This document shows positions 1-6,395 of a DNA stretch of 12,932 nt, piece by piece. The position numbers were made by a program, and so were the translations under genes. This stretch comes from JBQTIU01 sp052387815 (lineage in GTDB: Bacteria > Pseudomonadota > Alphaproteobacteria > CACIAM-22H2): contig JBQTIU010000056.1 of NCBI GenBank assembly GCA_052387815.1, positions 1-12,932 of the forward strand, in the 5' to 3' direction. The number at the start of each line of letters is the position of its first letter. The first letter of the stretch is position 1. The notes under the pieces are model-generated. The model was not told the DNA's origin. It did not search any database and saw only the letters and a list, made by a program, of their open reading frames with translations.

Positions 1-124
1 GCCCCCCAAAATCACCGCCCCGACGGTCGAGTCCGCACCCCCCGTGTAGTGCAGATCTTCGCAGGTGCACCCCTTACATATCAAGCACTTGGGTCGTCTG
101 CACCCTCGAATCCGCTAAGTTGGG
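1..124. mobile_element. Possible truncated IS end with GGGTGC repeats at the left edge
   Basis: No gene is visible downstream of modA up to the window edge. The segment carries spaced copies of a short motif: GTCCGCACCC (31-40) and GTCTGCACCC (96-105) match at 9 of 10 bases and lie 65 bp apart, with a related CAGGTGCACCCC (62-73) between them. Repeated GGGTGC-type motifs near a terminus recall the multiple terminal repeats of IS21-family elements, and the segment begins right where modB would be expected. No transposase is in view and no definite terminal inverted repeat can be named, so this is only an inference. It could equally be a repeated regulatory or intergenic sequence. Confidence 0.25.
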
Positions 125-892
125 CTAGTTCGTCGGCTCCGGCAGGACGAAGCCGAAGCGCTCGAACACCGCCCGCGCCGCCGGCCCCTGCAGGAAAGCA
201 TAGAACGCCCGCGCGGTCGGGCCGGCATTGGCGATGAGGACCATGCGCTGAATGAGCGGTGCATGCCAGTCGGCGGGCAGCAGCACCGCCGTCCCGCGGG
301 CGGCGAGCGCCGGCGACAGCGCCAGGGCATAGGGGATGAGGCCGCCCTCGGCGGCGCCGGAGAGCGCGAACTGCGCCGCCTGCGAGGCGTTCTCGCCGAG
401 CACCAGCCGGCCCTGGAGCGCCTCCCACAATCCGGCCCGGATGAGGGCCTCGCGGGCCGCGCGACCATAGGGCGCATGGTCCGGGTTGGCGATGGCGAGG
501 CGCTTGAGCCGCCCGTCGGACAGCGCCGCTCGCAAGTCGCCGAGCTCGGCGTCCGGCCTCAAGGGCGAGCCCAAGGGGGCGAAGATGACGAGGCGGCCGA
601 CGCCGTAGACCACGCCCTCATCCGCGGTCAGCGACTTTTCCTTGAGCTGTCGCACGTAGGCCTCGTCGGCCGACAGGAACAGCTCGAACGGTCCGCCCTG
701 GGCGATCTGGCGGGCGAAGTTGCCCGACGAGCCGAACGCGAGCCGCACGCTTTGTCCCGTCTCCCTGGCGAACAGCTCGGCGATCTCGCCGAGGACAAAA
801 CCGAGATCGGCGGCGGCGGCGACCACCGGTGCGCCGGCCGCCGCCGGCCCCGGCAGCGCGGCGAGCGAGGCAACCAAAAGTGCCGAGACCAC
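125..892 (-). CDS. modA: Molybdate ABC transporter periplasmic substrate-binding protein (ModA), 5' end uncertain
   Basis: This is a periplasmic receptor that binds molybdate (or tungstate) and delivers it to the ModBC permease for molybdenum-cofactor synthesis. The mature part begins APVVAAAADLGFVLGEIAEL and contains the anion-site block FGSSGNFARQIAQGGPFELF followed by SADEAY, then LIPYALAL near the C-terminus, all typical of ModA. The GTG at 892 gives 255 residues, the usual family length, with a hydrophobic signal segment VSALLVASLAALPGPAAA, but no clear ribosome binding site and no charged n-region. In-frame GTGs at 952 and 1036 would start inside or before a palindromic repeat. The ATG at 914 is in another frame and would give an ideal Sec signal after a one-base shift, so a frameshift is possible. 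No modB or modC is visible. Family call is firm; start and functionality are not. Confidence 0.8.
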   Translation of the reverse strand: MVSALLVASLAALPGPAAAGAPVVAAAADLGFVLGEIAELFARETGQSVRLAFGSSGNFARQIAQGGPFELFLSADEAYVRQLKEKSLTADEGVVYGVGRLVIFAPLGSPLRPDAELGDLRAALSDGRLKRLAIANPDHAPYGRAAREALIRAGLWEALQGRLVLGENASQAAQFALSGAAEGGLIPYALALSPALAARGTAVLLPADWHAPLIQRMVLIANAGPTARAFYAFLQGPAARAVFERFGFVLPEPTN

Positions 893-945
893 CAGCGCCC
901 GAGCGGCGCACCATGGAAGAAAATGCCCGCCACCGCAGCGCCCGG

Positions 946-996
946 CTCCCACCCTTCCCGCCCCTGCCCTGGGCGGGGGAGGGTTAGGAAGGGGGT
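946..996. repeat. GC-rich palindromic intergenic repeat (REP-like)
   Basis: Nested inverted repeat between the ParE toxin gene and modA. The outer arms are CCCTTCC (952-958) and GGAAGGG (987-993); the inner arms are CCCGCCC (957-963) and GGGCGGG (971-977). Elements of this CCCTCCCCCGCCC...GGGCGGG type are scattered between genes in many GC-rich alphaproteobacteria. It extends the open frame upstream of modA, which makes long upstream starts for that gene unlikely. It lacks a T-run on either side, so it is not a standard terminator. Confidence 0.6.
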
Positions 997-1014
997 GCCT
1001 CGCCGGGACGCAAT

Positions 1015-1305
1015 TCACGCCTTGGTTTCCGGCCACCGGCGCCGCGCGGCGTGCAGGACGGCGAGGATCGCGACGTCGTGGCCGCGTATGCGGTAGGGCA
1101 AGATGAAGGGCGTGCCGGTGACGATGATCTCACGGGTGTTCGGCCGGCAGCCCGGCCGGCCACGCTCGGCAAAGGACGCCAGGCGGGAGGCCGCGGTGTC
1201 CAGGGTCAAGAGCATCCGGTGGGCAGCACCCGGATCGTCCGGCACGATGGAATCGAACCCCTCGTAAAGCTGGCGGCGCGCGTTGCGCGACCAATAGACT
1301 CTCAC
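1015..1305 (-). CDS. Type II toxin-antitoxin system toxin, RelE/ParE superfamily (ParE-like)
   Basis: A 96-residue protein with the ParE/RelE fold pattern: an N-terminal amphipathic region (VYWSRNARRQLYEGFDSI), a helix with DPGAAHRMLLTLDTAASRL, then the signature run GRPGCRPNTREIIV (about 49-62), TGTPFILPYRIRG (63-75) and the C-terminal VAILAVLHAARRRWP (78-92), as in ParE-type toxins. Members of this group poison DNA gyrase or, less often, act as ribosome-dependent mRNases; which applies here cannot be read from sequence. It starts with GTG, overlapping the TGA of the upstream antitoxin as GTGA (1302-1305), so the two are translationally coupled. The frame is intact and nothing suggests loss of function. 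Confidence 0.85.
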   Translation of the reverse strand: MRVYWSRNARRQLYEGFDSIVPDDPGAAHRMLLTLDTAASRLASFAERGRPGCRPNTREIIVTGTPFILPYRIRGHDVAILAVLHAARRRWPETKA

Positions 1306-1589
1306 CGTCGCGCCGATCTCGCGCTGGTGCCGGATTTCGCCCGGGCAGCAATGCGCCGGCGGAGGCCGGCCATGACCTCTTGATGCGGGATGCGCTTACC
1401 GGCGTCGAGCTCGGCTATCCCCAGCCGTATCTGCTCCACTTGCCACAGCTGGGCATCCAGGTACGCGTCGAGCGCCTGTTGCAGCGGCCAGGATTTCGGG
1501 CGATCCGTCGCCGCGGCGAGATGCGCAAGGCGCGCATGCCGGGCGGCATCGACTCGAAACGCGAGCGGCCCGATCTTGGTCGCGGCCAT
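1302..1589 (-). CDS. Ribbon-helix-helix (CopG/ParD-type) antitoxin of the ParE-like toxin
   Basis: A 95-residue protein. The N-terminal LAFRVDAARHARLAHLAAAT (9-28), followed by DRPKSWPLQQALDAYLDAQ, is a ribbon-helix-helix DNA-binding unit: one beta strand, then two helices with the usual KSW...AL.AYL pattern. The basic C-terminal part (VEQIRLGIAELDAGKRI to the end) should wrap the toxin. Such proteins neutralise the partner toxin and repress their own promoter. I chose ATG 1589 because GAAGG lies about eight bases upstream and because the longer open frame up to 1775 adds only low-complexity arginine-rich residues. Its stop overlaps the toxin start by four bases. Confidence 0.82.
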   Translation of the reverse strand: MAATKIGPLAFRVDAARHARLAHLAAATDRPKSWPLQQALDAYLDAQLWQVEQIRLGIAELDAGKRIPHQEVMAGLRRRIAARAKSGTSARSARR

Positions 1590-1621
1590 GGTGCAGACCT
1601 TCGACAGGGTTCGGTGCAAAC

Positions 1622-1627
1622 ATTGTA
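1622..1627 (-). promoter_or_regulatory. Candidate -10 box of the ParD/ParE-like operon
   Basis: Reading the minus strand, TACAAT (5 of 6 matches to TATAAT) lies about 33 bases upstream of the antitoxin ATG, in a small A+T-rich pocket flanked by the direct repeat GTTT-ACAAT-GTTT. There is no good -35 box at 17 bp spacing, so this is weak. The repeat could instead be part of the antitoxin's operator. Confidence 0.28.
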
Positions 1628-1961
1628 AACGGCGTTGGCGACAAGCGCCAGCGCCCGCCGTCCCGAGGCCCGAGCCCCGCTCGCGCCATGCCATAGGGTG
1701 CCGAGACCGACGGTCATCAGGACGCCAAGCCGCTTCACGACATGGGCCTCCGGGCCGCACGATCAGCGATGTCAATATATCGAACCCGGCGCGCCCGTCG
1801 ACGCCGTTGTGCGAGGCCCGCCATGAGCGTTATGGCAGGCGTCGGTGCGCGATCGCAAGCCGGCCGCGGGGCGTGGCGTGGCGGAGCCGCAACATGGGCG
1901 TTCGGATTGCGAATCTCGGCGCCACCGGCAACGAACCGCAATAGCCGCACTCGCGGGGCTC

Positions 1962-1979
1962 TGTCCGACATGTCATACA
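1962..1979. promoter_or_regulatory. Candidate operator of the RelB-like antitoxin
   Basis: An 18-bp imperfect palindrome, TGT-N2-GACATGTC-N2-ACA, with a perfect 8-bp core at 1967-1974. It lies about 46 bases upstream of the antitoxin start. Ribbon-helix-helix antitoxins usually bind short palindromes of this kind at their own promoters, so autoregulation is a reasonable inference. No strong -10/-35 pair overlaps it, and palindromes this short can occur by chance. Confidence 0.33.
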
Positions 1980-2025
1980 ACGCCTGCGATCGGATCCGTC
2001 ACCACACCTGCCCGGCCGAGGTGCA

Positions 2026-2238
2026 ATGTTGTCTGTCCGTCTTCCTCCTGACGTGGATCTTCGGCTCGCCATGCTGGCGAAGAGGACTGTGCGCACCAAG
2101 AGCCACGATGTGCGCGAGGCCGTTGTCCATTTCCTCGACGACGAGGAGGACCGGAGTTTGGCGCTGGCGCGCCTCGAGACGCGCGCCAAGCGCCTGAGCC
2201 TCGCCGAGGTCAAGCTTGCCCTTGGCCTGGACGATTGA
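2026..2238 (+). CDS. RelB-like ribbon-helix-helix antitoxin
   Basis: A 70-residue protein. The opening MLSVRLPPDVDLRLAMLAKR, followed by TVRTKSHDVREAVVHFLDD, is a ribbon-helix-helix DNA-binding domain: a strand with alternating S-R-P residues and two helices with the usual K/T-S...REAV pattern. The acidic linker EDRSLALARLETRA and the C-terminal LSLAEVKLALGLDD resemble the helix that RelB/StbD-type antitoxins lay over a RelE toxin. ATG 2026 follows GAGG by a few bases. The 3' end overlaps the toxin gene (23 bp from TTG 2216, or 17 bp from TTG 2222), the usual antitoxin-first arrangement with coupling. The antitoxin is intact although its partner toxin is probably not. Confidence 0.83.
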   Translation: MLSVRLPPDVDLRLAMLAKRTVRTKSHDVREAVVHFLDDEEDRSLALARLETRAKRLSLAEVKLALGLDD

Positions 2239-2485
2239 GTTCGATACCGGCGCGCTTCGGGACTTGCGGCGACTGGACCAAGTCGCCGGGCGCCAGGTGG
2301 TGCGTTTTCTGGAGGAGCATGTCGCGTCTGGCGACCCGCGCCGCCTCGGGTACCCGCTGCAGGGCGGCGAGCGCGAGTTGTGGCGATACCGGGTCGGGGA
2401 TTATCGCCTCCTTTGTCAAATCGAAAATTGACGTCTCGTCGTCTTGGTCGTGCATGTCGGACATCGGCGCGAGGTCTATCGCTAG
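2216..2485 (+). pseudogene. RelE-family toxin gene interrupted by an in-frame TGA
   Basis: The frame from TTG 2216 (or TTG 2222, reading MAWTIEFDTGALRDLRRLD, the more typical RelE opening) runs through RLGYPLQGGERELWRYRVGD and YRLLCQIEN and stops at TGA 2429-2431. Directly after that stop, in the same frame, come 17 further codons reading RLVVLVVHVGHRREVYR, then TAG at 2483-2485. This continuation is the standard last strand and tail of RelE toxins, which include the arginine and tyrosine positions needed for mRNA cleavage in E. coli RelE (Arg81 and Tyr87). The full length would be about 89 residues, normal for the family. A single G-to-T change from GGA would explain the stop. The 71-residue product should lack catalytic activity. 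Alternatives are stop readthrough or a sequencing error. Confidence 0.8.
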
Positions 2486-2591
2486 CGCCCGACAATGACT
2501 TAATGCCTTGACCCGAAGATGCCTTATGGCCGGACTCGCGCCTCCGCCATCGATTCACGCCGAGCCGCCGCGCCTCGACCCGGGGCGGCGT

Positions 2592-2614
2592 GCGGCCGTC
2601 CGAGGAGCGGCCGC
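2592..2614. terminator. Hairpin just after the ftsK stop; possible terminator
   Basis: A perfect 7-bp stem, GCGGCCG (2592-2598) and CGGCCGC (2608-2614), with a 9-base loop, begins two bases past the ftsK TAA. It sits between convergent ftsK and the RelE-like gene. It lacks a U-run, so termination by this hairpin alone is uncertain; it may act with Rho or protect the 3' end of the mRNA. Confidence 0.38.
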
Positions 2615-2615
2615 C

Positions 2616-4958
2616 TTACCCGTTGTAGGCCCCGCGCGGGGCCAAGACCTCGCGCTTGCCGACATGGTTGGCGGCGCCGACCACGCCCTCGGCCTCCATG
2701 CGCTCGATGATGCGCGCGGCGCGGTTGTAGCCGACCTGCAGGTGGCGTTGGATGAAGCTGGTCGAGGCCTTGCGCTCGCGCGTGACGATGGCCAGCGCCT
2801 GATCGTAGAGCGCATCGGCGCCGCCGCCCTCCCCGCCCGCCGCCGGGCCGTCCTCGTCGAGGTCCCGGGTCACCTCGTCGAGGTATTCGGGCGTCCCCTG
2901 GGCCTTCAAGTCCTGGACCACGGCCTCGACCTCGCGCTCGGAAACGAAGGGGCCGTGGACGCGGGTGATCCTGCCGCCGCCGGCCATGTAGAGCATGTCG
3001 CCCTGGCCGAGCAGGTGCTCGGCGCCCTGCTCGCCCAAGATGGTGCGGCTGTCGATCCGCGACGTCACCTGGAAGGAAATACGGGTCGGGAAATTGGCCT
3101 TGATCGTGCCGGTGATGACGTCGACCGAGGGGCGCTGGGTGGCCATGATCAGGTGGATGCCGGCGGCGCGCGCCATCTGCGCCAGGCGCTGGACCGCCCA
3201 TTCGATCTCCTTGCCGGCGACCATCATCAGGTCCGCCATCTCGTCGACCACCACGACGATGAACGGCAGCGGCCGGAGATCGAGCGGCTGGTCCTCGACG
3301 ATCGGCTGGCCGGCCTCGTCGAAGCCGGTCTGCACCTTGCGCAGCAGGACCTCGCCGTTGCGCTTCGCCTCGGCCAGGCGCGCGTTGTAGCCGGCGATGT
3401 TGCGCACCCCGAGCTTCGACATGGCGCGGTAACGGTTCTCCATCTCGCGCACCGTCCATTTGAGCGCCACGATCGCCTGCCTGGGGTCGGTGACGACGGG
3501 GGCGAGCAGGTGCGGGATGCCGTCATAGGCCGACAGTTCCAAGAGCTTGGGATCGATCATCACCAGGCGGCAATCCTCGGGCGAGTAGCGGTACAAGAGC
3601 GACAGGACCATGGTGTTGATGGCCACCGACTTGCCCGAGCCGGTGGTGCCGGCGATCAAGAGATGGGGCATGCGCGCGAGGTCGACGACTACCGGGGCCC
3701 CGCCGATGTCCCTGCCGAGCGCCAGCGGCAGCGCGCCGGCGCGCTCCTCGGGCTCGATCGAAAGGAGTTCGCGCAAGTAGACGGTCTCGCGCGCGGCGTT
3801 GGGCAGCTCGATGCCGATCACGTTGCGGCCGGGGATCACCGCCACGCGCACCGAGACCGCGCTCATCGAGCGCGCGATGTCGTCGGCGAGACCGATCACC
3901 CGGCTGGTCTTGGTGCCGGGCGCGGGTTCGAGCTCGTAGAGGGTGACCACCGGGCCGGGGCGGACCCTGACGACATGGCCCTTGACGCCGAAATCGTCGA
4001 GCACGGATTCGAGCAGCCGGGCATTGTGGGCAAGCGCCGCCTCGTCTACCGCTTGACCGCGCGGCGCGGGCTCGGGCGCTGCCAACAGGTCGAGCGACGG
4101 TAGGCGGTAGCGGCCGCCCGATTCGAGCGCGAGGCGACCCTGCCGCGGCCGGCGCGCCGCCGGGTCGAGGCGCGGCTCCACCAGGCCCGATTGCGGCAGA
4201 ATCGGCGTGCCGCACACCAGCCGCGGCGCGGCCTCGAAGCTGGGCTCGATGCGCTGGCACCGCGCCGCTTGCTTGGCCTGGGCGCGGAGCTCGGCCGGGT
4301 CCGGCGGCCGGTGGCGCCGGAGCAGGATAAAGCTCAACCGTCCCGCCATTCGCGCCGTCCAAGCCAAGACGCGCGCCAAGGCCCGCCATTCGCCCCAGGT
4401 GATCGCCAGCGCGAACACCAAGGCGAGCGCCGCCAGCGTCCCCGAGATCGCCGCCAAGCCCTCGCCGCCGAGGCCGAGCCGGGCCGAGGCGCGCAGCACA
4501 TGGGCGAAGAAGATCTGCCCGACCACGCCGCCGGTCTGGGTGTCGAGCCGCCGCCAGCCGTCGGGGACGGGCAGCATCGACAGCGCCATCGCCGCCAACA
4601 GGATCACCAGCGGCATCAGCGCGATCCTCGCCCACCACAGCTTCAGCCGGTGGACGCGGAACAGCCGCCAGCCCCAGGCGGCGCAGAAAAAGACCAGGAG
4701 GACGGCGGCCAGCCCCAGCGTCTGCACCAGGATGTCGGCCACGATCGCGCCCCAGCGCCCCATCAAATTGCGAACCGGGGCGCCGGTCGCGTGGGAGAAC
4801 GAGGGATCTGCGGGCGTGTAGCTCAGGAGCGCGAGCCCGAGCCCAAGGGCGACGAGCATCAAGCCGAGCCCGATGGCCTCGGCCAGCCGCCGACGCAAGA
4901 CGGCCCGCGCGGCTTCGGGCAACAGGGTCATCTTGGTCGCCAGGCGCGCTACGGCCAT
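2616..4958 (-). CDS. ftsK: DNA translocase FtsK
   Basis: A septum-anchored ATP-driven motor that pumps the chromosome termini apart and activates XerCD at dif. The 780-residue length fits alphaproteobacterial FtsK. The N-terminus has four membrane segments (about 28-47, 72-95, 107-129 and 166-188), followed by a rather short linker (about 200-300). The motor has Walker A GTTGSGKS (437-444), Walker B VVVVDE (568-573) and the downstream ATQRPSVDVITG-TIKANF block (606-623). The C-terminal winged-helix gamma domain (about 715-772, ALAIVTRERKASTSFIQRHL then YNRAARIIERME) reads KOPS sites. ATG 4958 was chosen for the AGGGGAG ribosome binding site five bases upstream; the open frame runs on inside dapC. 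Only 11 bases separate it from the dapC stop, so the two form one operon. lolA and xthA, which I recall as frequent ftsK neighbours in related genomes, are absent. Confidence 0.96.
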   Translation of the reverse strand: MAVARLATKMTLLPEAARAVLRRRLAEAIGLGLMLVALGLGLALLSYTPADPSFSHATGAPVRNLMGRWGAIVADILVQTLGLAAVLLVFFCAAWGWRLFRVHRLKLWWARIALMPLVILLAAMALSMLPVPDGWRRLDTQTGGVVGQIFFAHVLRASARLGLGGEGLAAISGTLAALALVFALAITWGEWRALARVLAWTARMAGRLSFILLRRHRPPDPAELRAQAKQAARCQRIEPSFEAAPRLVCGTPILPQSGLVEPRLDPAARRPRQGRLALESGGRYRLPSLDLLAAPEPAPRGQAVDEAALAHNARLLESVLDDFGVKGHVVRVRPGPVVTLYELEPAPGTKTSRVIGLADDIARSMSAVSVRVAVIPGRNVIGIELPNAARETVYLRELLSIEPEERAGALPLALGRDIGGAPVVVDLARMPHLLIAGTTGSGKSVAINTMVLSLLYRYSPEDCRLVMIDPKLLELSAYDGIPHLLAPVVTDPRQAIVALKWTVREMENRYRAMSKLGVRNIAGYNARLAEAKRNGEVLLRKVQTGFDEAGQPIVEDQPLDLRPLPFIVVVVDEMADLMMVAGKEIEWAVQRLAQMARAAGIHLIMATQRPSVDVITGTIKANFPTRISFQVTSRIDSRTILGEQGAEHLLGQGDMLYMAGGGRITRVHGPFVSEREVEAVVQDLKAQGTPEYLDEVTRDLDEDGPAAGGEGGGADALYDQALAIVTRERKASTSFIQRHLQVGYNRAARIIERMEAEGVVGAANHVGKREVLAPRGAYNG

Positions 4959-4969
4959 GTTCGCTCCCC

Positions 4970-6175
4970 TCACAGCACCCGGGCGACGCGGGTGAGCGCC
5001 GCCTCGGTGGTCTCGAGATCGTGGACGAGGGCGAGGCGAAGGAAAGGCCGGCCGGCATTGACGCCGGCCTGATCGGGCCGGGTGATATAGGCGCCGGGCA
5101 GGGTCTTGACGCCGGCCTCGGTCCACAGCTTCCTGGCCGTCGCCTCGCCGTCGCCGACTTCGAGCCACAAATAGAACCCGCCGGCCGGGCGGTAGAAGCC
5201 GAAGCGCCCGGCCAGGAGTTTTTCGGCGATGTCGAACTTGGCGCGGTAGAGGGCGCGGTTGGCCACCGCATGCGGCTCTTCATTCCACAGCGCCGTCGCC
5301 GCCTCGATGACCGCCACCGGGCTGGCGGCGCAGCTATAGCTTCGCAAGCGGTTGAAGCGGGAGATGGCGGTGGGCGCGCCGACGGCGAACCCCGAGCGCA
5401 GTCCCGGCACGCTCGACCGCTTGGAAAGGGTGTGGAAGATCAGGATATTGTCGAGGCTGGAGCCGCCCTTGCCCGGGCCCGCCGCCAGGCCGGCCTCGAT
5501 CATCCCGACGGGCGGCGCATCGCCGGTGTAGATCTCAGCATAGCACTCGTCGGCGACCACCAGGAAATCATGGCGGCGGGCGAGCGCGACCGCCGCCTTG
5601 AGATAGGCGAGCTCGGCAACGGCGCCCTGCGGGTTGGCCGGCGAGCACAGATACATGATCCGCGTGCGCTCGAGCGTCGCCTCGTCGAGCGCGCCGAGAT
5701 CGGGCAAGAAGCCGGTCGCGCGGGTCGCCGGCATGAACACCGGCTCGGCGCCCGCCATCACCGCGGCGCCGTAATAGACTTGGTAGAACGGGTTCGGCAT
5801 CAGGGCCGCCGGCGGCCGGCCGTTGGCGGGGCTGACCGCCAGCAGGGCGGCCATGAACAGCCCCTCGCGGGTGCCGGCGACCGGGGCGATCTGGGTCTCG
5901 GGATCGAGCGCGCCAAGCGGCAGCTTGTAGCGCCGGGCCAGCCAGCCCGCGCAGGCGGCGCGGAACTCGGGTGTGCCGTTGATCGGCGGATACCGGTTCC
6001 AGGTCCCAGCATGGCGGTCGATGATCGCGCGCACGAAGCCGGGCGGATCGTGGCGCGGTTCGCCGACCGACATGATCACCGGCGGCTGGTTGGCGCGTGG
6101 CGTCGTGACCGCCAGCAGCGCCGCCAGCTGCTGAAAGGGATAATCGTCCAAGAGCTCGAGCCGAGTGTTGAGCAT
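4970..6175 (-). CDS. dapC: PLP-dependent class I/II aminotransferase, probably N-succinyldiaminopimelate aminotransferase
   Basis: A 401-residue fold-type I aminotransferase. Visible features are the N-terminal YPFQQLAALLA and SVGEPRH, GTREGLF (101-107), PNPFYQVYYGAA (127-138), CSPANPQGA with Asn181, ADECYAEIY with Asp209 and Tyr212, the PLP lysine Lys252 in HTLSKRSSVPGLRSGF, phosphate-binding Arg260, and substrate-carboxylate Arg380 in FLRLAL. The YPF opening, the NPFYQ block and SKRSxxPGLRSGF are typical of proteobacterial DapC, which converts N-succinyl-2-amino-6-ketopimelate with glutamate into N-succinyl-LL-diaminopimelate for lysine and peptidoglycan. Many genomes let ArgD do this job, so substrate range should be tested. 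It is transcribed from its own promoter near 6243-6271 and leads the dapC-ftsK operon. Confidence 0.85.
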   Translation of the reverse strand: MLNTRLELLDDYPFQQLAALLAVTTPRANQPPVIMSVGEPRHDPPGFVRAIIDRHAGTWNRYPPINGTPEFRAACAGWLARRYKLPLGALDPETQIAPVAGTREGLFMAALLAVSPANGRPPAALMPNPFYQVYYGAAVMAGAEPVFMPATRATGFLPDLGALDEATLERTRIMYLCSPANPQGAVAELAYLKAAVALARRHDFLVVADECYAEIYTGDAPPVGMIEAGLAAGPGKGGSSLDNILIFHTLSKRSSVPGLRSGFAVGAPTAISRFNRLRSYSCAASPVAVIEAATALWNEEPHAVANRALYRAKFDIAEKLLAGRFGFYRPAGGFYLWLEVGDGEATARKLWTEAGVKTLPGAYITRPDQAGVNAGRPFLRLALVHDLETTEAALTRVARVL

Positions 6176-6203
6176 GCTGCTCGCGAGGCTGGAAACGACC
6201 CGC

Positions 6204-6224
6204 GGCGCCGGCTCTTTCGGCGCC
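6204..6224. promoter_or_regulatory. Hairpin in the dapC leader
   Basis: A perfect 7-bp stem, GGCGCCG (6204-6210) and CGGCGCC (6218-6224), with a 7-base loop. It lies between the predicted start of transcription (about 6236) and the dapC start codon, so it would fold in the 5' untranslated leader. There is no following T-run on the minus strand, which argues against an attenuator terminator. It could stabilise the mRNA or bind a protein. Confidence 0.45.
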
Positions 6225-6242
6225 GACTACGAACGAAAAACA

Positions 6243-6271
6243 ATCATATCGCGGGGACTCTTAATGTACAA
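6243..6271 (-). promoter_or_regulatory. Sigma-70 promoter of the dapC-ftsK operon
   Basis: On the minus strand, -35 TTGTAC (6271-6266) and -10 TATGAT (6248-6243) are separated by exactly 17 bases. The match is 4 of 6 for -35 and 5 of 6 for -10, in a locally A+T-rich pocket that contrasts with the GC-rich surroundings. Transcription would start near 6236, giving a leader of about 60 bases before ATG 6175. Confidence 0.62.
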
Positions 6272-6328
6272 GTATAAGAAAATACGCCCCAGCCCATTGG
6301 GGGTGGGAACGGCGTTCACCACTAAATA

Positions 6329-6371
6329 CCCGAGTCGCCCCGAGTCGTGGAACGTACACGGAACGGGAACG
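6329..6371. repeat. Short direct repeats between amt and the dapC promoter
   Basis: CCCGAGTCG occurs twice (6329-6337 and 6339-6347) with one base between. It is followed by three copies of GGAACG (6349-6354, 6360-6365, 6366-6371). They lie upstream of the dapC promoter and downstream of amt. They could be binding sites or simple sequence slippage; function is unknown. Confidence 0.5.
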
Positions 6372-6395
6372 GAAGCCGCGGTGCTCGACGCGGGG

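Larger units (their letters stand above)
1590..2025. other. Intergenic region between the two divergent toxin-antitoxin modules
   Basis: No convincing gene lies in these 436 bases. The open frames present on both strands translate to arginine- and alanine-rich strings without recognisable domains. The region should hold both operon promoters. The only structures I can point to are the TACAAT box near 1622 and the imperfect palindrome at 1962-1979. No tRNA-like cloverleaf was seen. Confidence 0.6.

Noticed and set aside
962..983. KOPS-like octamers (GGGNAGGG) in both orientations near modA
   Set aside because: They fall within the GC-rich palindromic repeat and point both ways, so they carry no polarity information for FtsK.
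1742..2197. Open frame of about 150 codons across the gap between the toxin-antitoxin modules
   Set aside because: Arginine/alanine-rich with no domain, no ribosome binding site, and overlapping the well-supported RelB-like antitoxin in another frame.
2429..2431. TGA in the RelE-like gene as a selenocysteine codon
   Set aside because: No convincing stem-loop of bacterial SECIS type was seen just downstream, and RelE toxins have no known selenocysteine or cysteine at this position.
2508..4103. Long plus-strand open frame antisense to ftsK
   Set aside because: It mirrors the FtsK motor region; the translation is rich in Asp, His and Arg with no recognisable fold.
5021..6277. Plus-strand open frame antisense to dapC
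   Set aside because: The minus-strand frame has all PLP-enzyme residues; this one is a GC-driven shadow.
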